64,000 nucleotides of DNA, from positions 1-64,000 of the forward strand of contig CAVWIN010000004.1 of the NCBI GenBank assembly GCA_963755085.1, given 5' to 3'. Shown piece after piece: positions 50,893-58,534 of this stretch. Within the stretch, counting starts at the first letter, position 1. Each line of letters begins with the position of its first letter. A program made the translations under genes and the position numbers. The DNA comes from JACVRM01 sp963755085 (GTDB taxonomy: Bacteria; Actinomycetota; Thermoleophilia; Gaiellales; Gaiellaceae). The notes beneath the pieces are model-generated. The model was not told the DNA's origin, searched no databases, and saw only the letters and a program-made list of their open reading frames with translations.

Positions 50893-50912
50893 ACACCGGC
50901 TCGCGGTGTCTT
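50885..50912 (+). promoter_or_regulatory. ECF-type promoter of the WHP-family gene
   Basis: GGGAATA, 16-bp spacer, GTCTT. The -35 box overlaps the stop codon of the preceding gene, and the leader (GCGAAAGGAAGTC) resembles that of the UspA-like gene. Confidence 0.65.
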
Positions 50913-50952
50913 AGCTCACGAGACGTGAAACCACCAACTGCGAAAGGAAGTC

Positions 50953-51441
50953 ATGGAGAACCTCATAACCGTCACCAGGGCCGACCCACGGCCGTCCGCA
51001 CCGAGTGAGCGCGTGAGCGCGCCGACGCGAGAACTGGCTCAGCGGCAGAGCGCGGGAATCGAAGTCCTCCTCCTCTGGCACCCGGAGGTCGACCGGGTGG
51101 AGGTTTCTGTCCGCGACTCGAGAACCGGCGCGGAGTTTCAGATCGACGTCCCGCCGGCCGATGCCCTCGAGGCCTACTACCACCCCTACGCGTATGCCGC
51201 GAGGCTCGAGGGCTCGTACGGCGTGCGACCGACGACGAGGCGGCGATCGTCGATGGGTAGCGTCGAATGCATCGAGGAGGCGGTCCGCGCGCTCGTCGCA
51301 GAGCGACAGGCGTTGCACGAGCGCGACGCGGGGCGCCTGGAGCTGGAATCGAACCGGCTCCAGCTCGTGCGCCGGCACCAGCAGCTCTCCCGTGCCCTGA
51401 TCAGCCGTCACCTGAGCCGCGTCGACCGGGAAGCTGCGTGA
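50953..51441 (+). CDS. Small conserved protein, WHPxVDRVEV family, with a coiled C-terminus
   Basis: A 162-residue protein. Residues 20-95 (VLLLWHPEVDRVEVSVRD, FQIDVPPADALEAYYHPYAY) match the 108-residue protein at 35941. The extra C-terminal part (RALVAERQALHERDAGRLEL, SRALISRHLSRVDREAA) is a charged helix with coiled-coil character. Function unknown; regulation by the ECF-type promoter places it with the RTX-like and UspA-like proteins. Followed by repeat fragment R11. Confidence 0.75.
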   Translation: MENLITVTRADPRPSAPSERVSAPTRELAQRQSAGIEVLLLWHPEVDRVEVSVRDSRTGAEFQIDVPPADALEAYYHPYAYAARLEGSYGVRPTTRRRSSMGSVECIEEAVRALVAERQALHERDAGRLELESNRLQLVRRHQQLSRALISRHLSRVDREAA

Positions 51442-51467
51442 CCACCCAACCACGGCCACCCACCCAG

Positions 51468-51510
51468 CCCCGCTACTGAAAAGGCCCTGGAGACAGGGCC
51501 TTTTCAGTAG
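51468..51510 (+). repeat. tRNA-half repeat, fragment R11 (acceptor end and palindromic terminator)
   Basis: CCCCGCTAC followed by a perfect palindrome, CTACTGAAAAGGCCCTG-GAGA-CAGGGCCTTTTCAGTAG (17-bp stem, tetraloop), which can terminate transcription from both sides. The terminator sequence matches copies R6 and R9. It is the last array member on the right. Confidence 0.75.
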
Positions 51511-51528
51511 CTCGGATGCGGTCGTTGG

Positions 51529-52510
51529 TCAGCGGTCGATCATCCGCTGGTTGGCTTCGGAGTAGCGGGCGCCCTGCGCCTCGATCTGCGCATCCTCGAG
51601 CTCGCGCAGGTCGTCGGACGTGAGCTCCAGGTCGGCGGCTCCGATGTTCTCGTCCAGCCGGTGCAGCTTCGTCGTGCCGGGGATCGGCACCATCCAGGGC
51701 TTCTGCGCGAGCACCCACGCGAGCGCGACCTGCGCGGGCGTCGCGTTCTTCCGCTCCGCGACACGTGTGAGGAGGTCGACGAAGACGAGGTTCGCCGCGC
51801 GAGCCTCGGGATCCGTGAAGCGCGGGACGGTGTTGCGGAAGTCACCGCTCATGAACTCGGTGGTCTCGGCGATCTTGCCGGTGAGGAAGCCCTTGCCGAG
51901 CGGGCTGAAGGGGACGAAGCCGATGCCGAGCTCCGAGAGCGTCGGCAGGATCGCCTCCTCCGGCTCGCGCCACCAGAGCGAGTACTCGCTCTGCAGCGCG
52001 GTGACCGGCTGCACGGCGTGGGCGCGGCGGATCGTCTGCACGCCCGCCTCGGAGAGGCCGAAGTGCTTCACCTTCCCCTGCTCGATCAGCTCCTTGACGG
52101 TGCCGGCGACGTCTTCGATCGGCACGTTCGGGTCGACGCGGTGCTGGTAGAACAGATCGATCCGGTCGGTGCGGAGTCGCCGCAGCGAATCGTCGACCGT
52201 CCGCTTGATCGTCTCCGGGCGACTGTCGACGCCGCTCGGCCTGGCCGGTCGAGAGCTCCCAGCCGAACTTGGTCGCGATCACGACCTGGTCGCGCACCGG
52301 CTCGAGCGCCTCGCCGACGAGCTCCTCGTTCGTGAACGGCCCGTAGACCTGCGCGGTGTCGAAGAACGTGACGCCGCGGTCGACCGCCCCGCGGATCAGG
52401 GCGATCCCGTCGGCCCTGTCCGGGAATGGTGGATAAGACTGGCTCAGGCCCATGCAGCCAAGACCCAGCGCCGAGACTTCGAGGGTGCTTCCGAGCGTGC
52501 GCTTCTCCAT
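51529..52510 (-). pseudogene. Aldo/keto reductase, one frameshift
   Basis: The N-terminal half (TLGSTLEVSALGLGCMGLSQ, VTFFDTAQVYGPFTNEELVG) reads to FGWELSTGQAE; the rest (SRPETIKRTVDDSLRRLRTD, IDLFYQHRVDP, VKHFGLSEAG, WVLAQKPWMVPIPGT) is one frame over. Shift near 52230. Catalytic Tyr (VYGPF) and other parts are intact, so one corrected base would give a normal 327-residue enzyme. A sequencing error cannot be excluded. Confidence 0.8.
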
Positions 52511-52541
52511 CGTGTCTCCTCGTCTCCTTGCCTCAGCGCCG

Positions 52542-53336
52542 CTACGGGACGACCATGACCTTGATCGACTCGCGGTCGTTCATGGCGCGGTAGCCGTCGG
52601 GAACCTCGTCGAGGCTTGCCAGCCGGTCGAAGACGCGGCCGGGCTCGATGCGCCCTTCAAGGACGTCGGGGAGCAGCTCCTCGATGTACGCGCGGGCCGG
52701 CGCCGGCCCGCCGCTGATGGTCACATTCTTGAAGAACGTCTCGACGGCCAGCGGCACCGTCTCGTCCTGTGGGAGGCCCACGCGGCCGACCGCTCCGCCT
52801 GGCCGCGCGATGCGAAGTGCCGTGACCGTGGATTCACCGTGGCCGACGCACTCCAGCACGCTGTGCGCTCCCAGGCCGCCGGTGAGCTCCCGCACCCGTT
52901 CGACGGCATCGTCGCCACGTGCGGCGACGATGTCGGTCGCACCGAACTCGCGCCCGAGCGCGGTCCGGCCCTCGTGCCGGCCCAGGAGGATCACCTGGTC
53001 GGCGCCGAGCCGGCGCGCGGCGATGACGCCGCACAGCCCGACCGCGCCGTCGCCCACGACGGCCGACGGTCTTACCCGGGCCAACGCGTGCCGAGCGCGC
53101 GGCGTGGTGCCCGGTCGACATCACGTCGCTCAGCGTCAGGAGGGACGGCATCAGCGCCTCGTCCTCGCCGACCGGCAACGCTACGAGCGTGCCGTCCGCC
53201 TTGGGGACGCGGACGGCCTCGCCCTGGTCGCGGCGCGGGTGACGCGCACGAGTGCGTCGGTGGGCTCGACGAGGTGGGCATCCGGGACGGTCTCGATGCG
53301 GACGTCGCCGGCCCCGTGCATCACGGTTGCTCTCAT
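52542..53336 (-). pseudogene. Zinc-type alcohol dehydrogenase with internal deletion
   Basis: Starts normally (MRATVMHGAGDVRIETVPDA) but loses the catalytic zinc region: about 90 residues after VRVTRA are missing. It resumes in a different frame with GEAVRVPKADGTLVALPVGE and in a third with VGDGAVGLCGVIAARRLGAD and the Rossmann domain to its end. The deletion shows genuine inactivation. Confidence 0.8.
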
Positions 53337-53392
53337 GGCCGAAGGTATACGCGAAGCAGGTCGCCTCGAAACGCGCCGGTAGCCTCGTCGCC

Positions 53393-53797
53393 ATGGAGAT
53401 CACCAGGAACGCCAACGACACGGCCCGCGGCCCGGCTGACTGGTTCACTGGCGCCGTCTTCATCGACGCCGTCGCCGCGCCGGAGGCCGGCTACCGGGTC
53501 CATGCGAGCAACGTCCACTTCACGCCCGGCGCGCGCACGGCCTGGCACACGCATCCGCACGGCCAGACCATCTGGGTGACCGAGGGCGTCGGCCTCTGCC
53601 AGCGCCGCGACGGCGCGGTCGAGGTCATCCGGCCGGGCGATCGCGTCTTCTTCGAGCCCGGCGAGGAGCACTGGCACGGCGCATCGGCGACGCGCCTCAT
53701 GGTGCACATCGCAATCGCCCAGGTCGGCGACGACGGCATCCCTGCGACCTGGGGCGAGCACGTGTCGGACGAGGAGTACGCGGGAGGGCCGCGTTGA
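53393..53797 (+). CDS. Cupin-domain protein (carboxymuconolactone/quercetinase-like)
   Basis: A 134-residue single cupin: TAWHTHPHGQTIWVTEGVGL carries His-x-His and the Gly-rich turn of motif 1, and VIRPGDRVFFEPGEEHWHGA is motif 2. Likely a metal-binding small-molecule enzyme; in this position near an alcohol dehydrogenase remnant it may once have acted on the same substrate. Start: ATG following TCGTCGCC, weak ribosome binding site. Confidence 0.82.
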   Translation: MEITRNANDTARGPADWFTGAVFIDAVAAPEAGYRVHASNVHFTPGARTAWHTHPHGQTIWVTEGVGLCQRRDGAVEVIRPGDRVFFEPGEEHWHGASATRLMVHIAIAQVGDDGIPATWGEHVSDEEYAGGPR

Positions 53798-53862
53798 CAG
53801 CCTCGCGTCCCGGCCTCGCGGAAGGCCGACGTCGCGCATCGCACGGCGTCGTCGGCTGCTGA

Positions 53863-55035
53863 TCAGCCCGGGAGCGTCACGCGGAAGCGCGCGCCGTGGG
53901 GCTGCGCGGGCTCGTAGGCGAGGCTGCCACCGTGGGCGCGCGCGTACGACTGCGCGATCGAGAGCCCGAGCCCGGCGCCCTCTCCGGAGGCCGTCCCGCC
54001 GCGCGTGAACCGGTCGAACATGCTGCCGAGGTCCTCCGCCGCGATGCCGGGGCCGCGATCCTCGACCGTCAGCAACAGCTCACTTTCCGAGCGGCGCGCC
54101 GACACGGTGATCGGCGGCTCGCCGTGGCTCCTGGCATTCATCAGCAGGTTGGAGACGATGCGGTCGAAGGCGCGCGGGTCGACGACGGCATGCAGGCCCT
54201 CGGGCACGTCGATCGCGACGCCGTCATCGGAGCCGGCGATTTCCTCGACCCGCTTGCGCACGTCGAGCTCCACCGGATCGATGGCGATCGAGTCCGCCTC
54301 CAGCCGGGACAGGTCGAGCAGGTTGTCGACGAGCTCGACGAGCCGCTTCGACTGCTGAGCGAGCGTCCGGCGCACCTCGGCGCGATCCTCGGGCGACAGC
54401 TCGTCCTCGCGCGCGTCGAGCGTCTCCACCGCGCCGTAGATCGCGGCGACCGGCGTGCGCAGCTCGTGCGACGCGAGCGCCGCGAACTGGCTCTTCAGCT
54501 CGTTGAGCCGGCGGAGCTCCGCGTGCTGGATCGCACGCTCGAGGAACGCCGCGATCAGCGCGCCGAACGTCCCGAGCAGCTCGATTTCGGCCGGCTCGAG
54601 CCAGAACGCCTCGCCGCGCTCGTCGCAGGTCATGAAGCCCAGGCAGCGCCCCTCGCTCATCAGCGGGACGAGCACGAACGAGCCGATGCTGAACTCGCGG
54701 GCGACCGGCGTGGGGAGGACGTCCTCCTCGCCCGGCTCCGGGACGAACAGGGCGGTGCCGCTCGCGAGGGCCTGCTGGAAGGCCCGCGAGCGTCCGATCG
54801 GGAGTGCGGCCGGAAGCGTCTCGAGCTCGCCGGGCGTGAGCCCGTGCGCCGCGAACGGGATCAGCACCCCGGTCGCGGGGATGTAGCGGACGATGCCGAC
54901 GCGCTCGAAGCCAAAGCCCTCGGCGACGACCGCGCACGCGCGCTCGAGCACTGTCCGCGCGCGGAACTCGCCGGCGGCGAGCGCACGCGCCAGTGCGTGG
55001 AGTGCCTCGAGCTGGATGTGCGGTTTGCTCGTCAT
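53863..55035 (-). CDS. GAF-domain sensor histidine kinase
   Basis: A 390-residue soluble kinase: a GAF domain (about 25-165, including IGSFVLVPLMSEGRCLGFMT), a phosphoacceptor helix FAALASHELRTPVAAIYGAV with His190, and a HATPase domain with N-box VSNLLMNARSHGE, DRGPGIAAEDLGSMFDRF and GAGLGLSIAQSYA. No membrane segment, so it senses a cytoplasmic signal. No response regulator is adjacent; the one at 62.9 kb is a possible but distant partner. MTSKPH is chosen as start over an in-frame codon six residues earlier. Confidence 0.92.
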   Translation of the reverse strand: MTSKPHIQLEALHALARALAAGEFRARTVLERACAVVAEGFGFERVGIVRYIPATGVLIPFAAHGLTPGELETLPAALPIGRSRAFQQALASGTALFVPEPGEEDVLPTPVAREFSIGSFVLVPLMSEGRCLGFMTCDERGEAFWLEPAEIELLGTFGALIAAFLERAIQHAELRRLNELKSQFAALASHELRTPVAAIYGAVETLDAREDELSPEDRAEVRRTLAQQSKRLVELVDNLLDLSRLEADSIAIDPVELDVRKRVEEIAGSDDGVAIDVPEGLHAVVDPRAFDRIVSNLLMNARSHGEPPITVSARRSESELLLTVEDRGPGIAAEDLGSMFDRFTRGGTASGEGAGLGLSIAQSYARAHGGSLAYEPAQPHGARFRVTLPG

Positions 55036-55137
55036 CGCGCAGGGAGCGGCCAACCGCAGATACCAGCACTTTAGGGCATGTTGGCTCGGTTACGGAACCC
55101 CTACTCGGGTGCGCTCGCCACGCGGTAGGTTCGCCCG

Positions 55138-55602
55138 GTGGAGGGAGGCTGCTCCTGCGGCGCCGTGCGCTACCGGCTCACGACCGAGCCGCTCTTCGTG
55201 CACTGCTGCCACTGCCTGAACTGCCAGCGGCAGACCGGCAGCGCCTTCGTGATCAACGTGCTGATCGAGCACGACCGCGTGGAGCTGGTCGCCGGCGAGC
55301 CCAGGCCCGTCGAGGTCGGCCGCGACGCCGGGGGCGCGCAGCGCATCTTCCGCTGCCCCGACTGCGAGATCGCCGTGTTCAGCGAGTACGGACGCCCGGA
55401 GGTGTGCTTCGTGCGCGCCGGCACGCTGGACGACCCGTCGGCGGTCGCTCCGGACGTCCACATCTACACCCGCTCGAAGGTGCCCTGGGTGACGCTGCCG
55501 CCCTCCGTGCCGGCGTTCGACGTCTACTACGACTCGAAGACCCTCTGGCCGGCGGACAAGCTCGAGCGCCTGCGCGCGGTGTTTCGGGCTCGGCCGGAGT
55601 AG
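55138..55602 (+). CDS. GFA-family (glutathione-dependent formaldehyde-activating-like) zinc protein
   Basis: A 154-residue protein with the GFA zinc-binding cysteines: GGCSCGAVRYRL, VHCCHCLNCQRQTG and FRCPDCEIAVFSEYG. Most actinobacterial members do not act on glutathione and are of unknown function. Starts at GTG. It is followed 11 bp later by a second zinc-cysteine protein, so the pair may be one transcript. Confidence 0.85.
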   Translation: MEGGCSCGAVRYRLTTEPLFVHCCHCLNCQRQTGSAFVINVLIEHDRVELVAGEPRPVEVGRDAGGAQRIFRCPDCEIAVFSEYGRPEVCFVRAGTLDDPSAVAPDVHIYTRSKVPWVTLPPSVPAFDVYYDSKTLWPADKLERLRAVFRARPE

Positions 55603-55613
55603 AGGACTCCGTC

Positions 55614-55922
55614 GTGCTCGAGCTGCGCCCCAACTGCGAGCTCTGCGACGTCGACCTGCCGCCGGACTCAGTTGACGCGCGCATCTGCTCCTACGAGTGC
55701 ACGTTCTGCGCGGCCTGCGTCGACACGGTGCTCCACGGGGTCTGCCCGAACTGCGGCGGCGCCTTCCAGCCGCGACCAGTGCGCCCACGGCGCGCCTGGC
55801 GGGACGGCACGGGGCTGGAGCACGACCCGCCAGGAACGCGGCGGCGCCACACGCCGTACTCTCGAGACGAGCTCGCGGCGTTCGTCGAGCCGCTCCGCGG
55901 CATTCCGCCCACCGAGCGCTGA
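55614..55922 (+). CDS. DUF1272 zinc-ribbon-like protein
   Basis: A 102-residue protein. The first 60 residues are DUF1272: PNCELCDVDLPPDSVDARIC, YECTFCAACVDTVL and GVCPNCGGAF give eight cysteines in CxxC-like pairs. The C-terminus is Pro/Arg rich and disordered. It starts at GTG right after the GFA-family gene and probably shares its transcript; role unknown. Confidence 0.8.
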   Translation: MLELRPNCELCDVDLPPDSVDARICSYECTFCAACVDTVLHGVCPNCGGAFQPRPVRPRRAWRDGTGLEHDPPGTRRRHTPYSRDELAAFVEPLRGIPPTER

Positions 55923-55989
55923 AAACCATCTCGCTGCCCACCGAGTAGACGTCGGTATGCCCGCGCTCGCCCCCGACTCGTGCGATCCC

Positions 55990-57132
55990 CTACGGCAGCG
56001 GTCCTCCCGCCAGGGCGACGACCGCGCCGACGGCGCCGGCGAGCAGGAGCGTGAGGACGACACCCCGCCGAAGCGCCAGCAGCAGTACCGCCGCGCCGCT
56101 TAGCACCGCCAGCTGCCACGTCTCGTCCAGGGCTCGCGCCAGCGGGACCGCGGAACCGAGGATCGCCCCGATCGCGGCCGGCCCGGCGCCGTCGAGGAAC
56201 GCACGGGCGCGAAGGTCGGCACGGATGGCGTCGAAGCGGCTGCCGCCGGCGAGGATGAACGCGAACGAGGGCGTGAACGCGACGAGCGCGGCGAGCAGGC
56301 CGCCGGCTACGCCGTCTGCGCCGTAGCCGACCGCGGCGACGGTGTGCACGACCGGCCCCGGCGTGATCTGCCCGAGCGCGACGGCGTTGACGAACTGGGT
56401 CGGCGTGAGCCAGCCGTAGCGGTCGACGGCGTCCGCCTGCATGAGCGGGACGATCACGAACCCGCCACCGTACGAGAGCGCACCAACCTTGAAGGCGACC
56501 CAGCAGACGGCGGCGAGGCCGCTTGCGGGCGCCGCCGCGAGCGGCCAGAGGGACGCCGCGATGCCGCGGCGCTGCACGAGCAGCTCGATCAGCCCGCAGC
56601 CGAGCAGCACGAGGACGAGCCAGGGCCCGACGGTCGCGGCGGCAAGCCCGCCGAGCAGTGCATACACGACCCAGCGCGCGCGGACGCGGGCCTTCGCCCA
56701 GCTCGGGCCGAGCAGGCCCCAACCGGCCTGCACGGCGACCGCGGCGACCGCTGCCCCCGCGCCCGCTCCGGCGCCGAGCGCCCAGTCCGGCGGCGACGCC
56801 GCGAGGAAGAGCGCCGACAGCGCCAGGATGAGCACGAGGCCCGGCCCGATGAACGCTAGGCCGCCGACCAGCGCGCCGGCGCGGCCGCGCAGCCGCCAGG
56901 CGCAGTAGATGGCGAGCTGTGTCGAGGCCGGGCCGGGGAGGAGGTTGCAGACCGCGATCGCGTCCTCGAAATCGTCGTCCTCTAGCCAGCGCCTCCGCGT
57001 CACGCAGAGGTCGCGCAGGAGGGCGATGTGCGTGGGTGGCCCGCCGAAGCCGATGCAGCCGATGCGGCCCCATTCGCGCAGGACGACGCCGAGCCCGGTG
57101 CCGGCCGGCCTATGAGCGTCGGCGAGCGTCAC
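55990..57132 (-). CDS. chrA: Chromate transporter ChrA (two-domain type)
   Basis: A 380-residue membrane protein made of two homologous halves. Half 1 opens WGRIGCIGFGGPPTHIALLR and contains FEDAIAVCNLLPGPASTQLA; half 2 has VGALSYGGGFVIVPLMQADA and FVNAVALGQITPGPVVHTVA. These are the repeated chromate-transport motifs. It would export chromate, possibly driven by sulphate or proton gradients. It stands alone on the minus strand; whether it confers resistance here is unproven. Confidence 0.9.
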   Translation of the reverse strand: MTLADAHRPAGTGLGVVLREWGRIGCIGFGGPPTHIALLRDLCVTRRRWLEDDDFEDAIAVCNLLPGPASTQLAIYCAWRLRGRAGALVGGLAFIGPGLVLILALSALFLAASPPDWALGAGAGAGAAVAAVAVQAGWGLLGPSWAKARVRARWVVYALLGGLAAATVGPWLVLVLLGCGLIELLVQRRGIAASLWPLAAAPASGLAAVCWVAFKVGALSYGGGFVIVPLMQADAVDRYGWLTPTQFVNAVALGQITPGPVVHTVAAVGYGADGVAGGLLAALVAFTPSFAFILAGGSRFDAIRADLRARAFLDGAGPAAIGAILGSAVPLARALDETWQLAVLSGAAVLLLALRRGVVLTLLLAGAVGAVVALAGGPLP

Positions 57133-57179
57133 CGCGCGCGATCCTAGCGATCGTAACTCGCGGCGCTTTTTTGGACATG

Positions 57180-57209
57180 TTGCAGCGAAGCGATTTTCGT
57201 GCTTATACT
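57180..57209 (+). promoter_or_regulatory. Extended -10 promoter of the small basic protein gene
   Basis: TTGCAG, 18-bp spacer, TATACT with an upstream TG (TGCTTATACT). The transcript would have a leader of about 30 nt with GGAGG before the ATG. Confidence 0.6.
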
Positions 57210-57243
57210 CGCCCGCCTAAGCAATATCGTTACGGAGGATGGA

Positions 57244-57444
57244 ATGGCGAGAAAGACCGTTTTCGTGAGTGACCTTTCGGGCAACGAGATTCAGGAAGGC
57301 AAGGCCGCACGAATCTCGATTTCGTTCCAGGACGCTCGCAAGGGAACGTACGTGCTCGACGTGACGGAAGAAGAGGCGGAAGAGCTCGGCCGGAAAGGCA
57401 CGAAGCAGGCGCGCCGCGGACGGCGCCCGAAAAGCGCTTCCTGA
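57244..57444 (+). CDS. Small basic conserved protein (nucleoid-associated-like)
   Basis: A 66-residue protein: an N-terminal beta-rich part (KTVFVSDLSGNEIQEGKAAR, ISISFQDARKGTYVLDVTEE) and a basic C-terminal tail (RKGTKQARRGRRPKSAS). The layout resembles small DNA-binding proteins such as the first domain of Lsr2-like factors plus an AT-hook-like tail (RGRRP), but I cannot assign a family with certainty. It has its own strong promoter, GGAGG ribosome binding site and terminator, signs of an abundant housekeeping protein. Confidence 0.75.
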   Translation: MARKTVFVSDLSGNEIQEGKAARISISFQDARKGTYVLDVTEEEAEELGRKGTKQARRGRRPKSAS

Positions 57445-57452
57445 GTGAAAAG

Positions 57453-57477
57453 GCCCCGGTGAACCCGGGGCTTTTTT
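57453..57477 (+). terminator. Rho-independent terminator
   Basis: GCCCCGG-TGAAC-CCGGGGC stem followed by TTTTTT, just after the small basic protein gene. Confidence 0.9.
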
Positions 57478-57493
57478 CTGCTAAGACGCCGCG

Positions 57494-57977
57494 GTGCATC
57501 GCCGCGTCCAGATCCTGTTCGCGCTGGCCGGCGTGGCCGAGGCCGCCGTCCTCCCATTCCTGCCGATCGTGCTGCACGAGCGGGGACTGTCCGCGGCGGA
57601 GGTCGGCGCAGCGCTCGCGCTCGCCGCTGCGGCGGCGCTCGTGACGACGCCGCGCTAGGGGTACGCGGCCGACAAGGGGCTTCGGCGCCGAGCGCCCGCT
57701 CGCCGCAGCCTCGATCCTCGCCGCAATCGCCGCCGTCCCGCTCGCATTCGCGCAGAGCTTCTGGGCGCTGACGCTGACCGCGATGCTCGTCATGGGCGCG
57801 CGGTGGGCGACGCTCTCGCTGGCGGGCTCGATCGCCGAATCCTCGGCTCGCTTGCCGGCGGGCTCGTCTACGGCTACGGCGGGCCGGCGGCGCTCTTCCT
57901 CACCTGCGCCGCGGCAGCGGTCGTGGGCGGCGGCGTCGCCTCGGCCGCACGGCGGAGCCAGCCAGGGCTCCCCCTAG
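57494..57977 (+). pseudogene. MFS transporter remnant
   Basis: It begins normally (VQILFALAGVAEAAVLPFLP, LHERGLSAAEVGAALALAAA) but meets an in-frame TAG before GYAADKGL. The next segment (GAERPLAAASILAAIAAVPL) is in another frame, and the C-terminal helix (GLVYGYGGPAALFLTC) in a third. Roughly two thirds of a 12-TM carrier is missing, so this is a decayed sugar/drug MFS gene. Confidence 0.72.
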
Positions 57978-58534
57978 ACCGGCGGCTCGGCCAGCAGGCC
58001 CTCGACGTCGAAGTCGCGCTCGCCGCCGAACGGGCCGTGCTCGCCCCGCGGCCACTCGCTCGGCGGCCGGTCCCAGCAGAGCTCGACGTCGTTCCCGTCC
58101 GGGTCGTCCAGGTAGATCGCCTCGTGCGTCCCGTGGTCGATGAAGGCGCGAACCGGCCAGTCGGCGCGCTGCAGCCGGCGGAGCGCGTCTGCGAGGTGCG
58201 CGCGCGAGGAGTACCGCAGCGCGACGTGGTGCAGCCCGGTCACGCCGTCGGGCTGCGGCGGCCCGGCCTTCGACTTCCACGTGTTGAAGCCGAGGTGGTG
58301 GTGGTAGCCGCCGGCCGAGAGGAACAGGATGTCGCCGGTCGTGCCCCAGCCGGGCACGTCGCGCGCCTCGAAGATCACGTCGAAGCCGAGCACGCCGACG
58401 TAGAAGTCCCGCACGCGGTCGATGTCGGCGGTGCGCAGGTGGACGTGCCCGATCGTCAGGTTCGGGTCGATCGGGTCCGGTGCTGCCTGCATCGGCGCGA
58501 CGTCACCCTGCGGGCGTTCGGTCTGGGTCGTCAT
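57974..58534 (-). CDS. VOC-family dioxygenase (catechol-2,3-dioxygenase-like)
   Basis: A 186-residue extradiol-dioxygenase-like protein: GHVHLRTADIDRVRDFYVGV opens with the first metal His, GLHHVALRYSSRAHLADALR carries the second, and YLDDPDGNDVELCWD the Glu ligand. It would use Fe(II) or Mn to act on an aromatic or small ligand. It starts at ATG after CACGGAGGCACG; the ATG lies 32 bp inside the upstream phosphatase gene, suggesting coupled translation. Confidence 0.85.
   Translation of the reverse strand: MTTQTERPQGDVAPMQAAPDPIDPNLTIGHVHLRTADIDRVRDFYVGVLGFDVIFEARDVPGWGTTGDILFLSAGGYHHHLGFNTWKSKAGPPQPDGVTGLHHVALRYSSRAHLADALRRLQRADWPVRAFIDHGTHEAIYLDDPDGNDVELCWDRPPSEWPRGEHGPFGGERDFDVEGLLAEPPV

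Noticed and set aside
12122..51510. CRISPR array
   Set aside because: Repeats are 200-300 bp and kilobases apart with genes between them; no cas genes.
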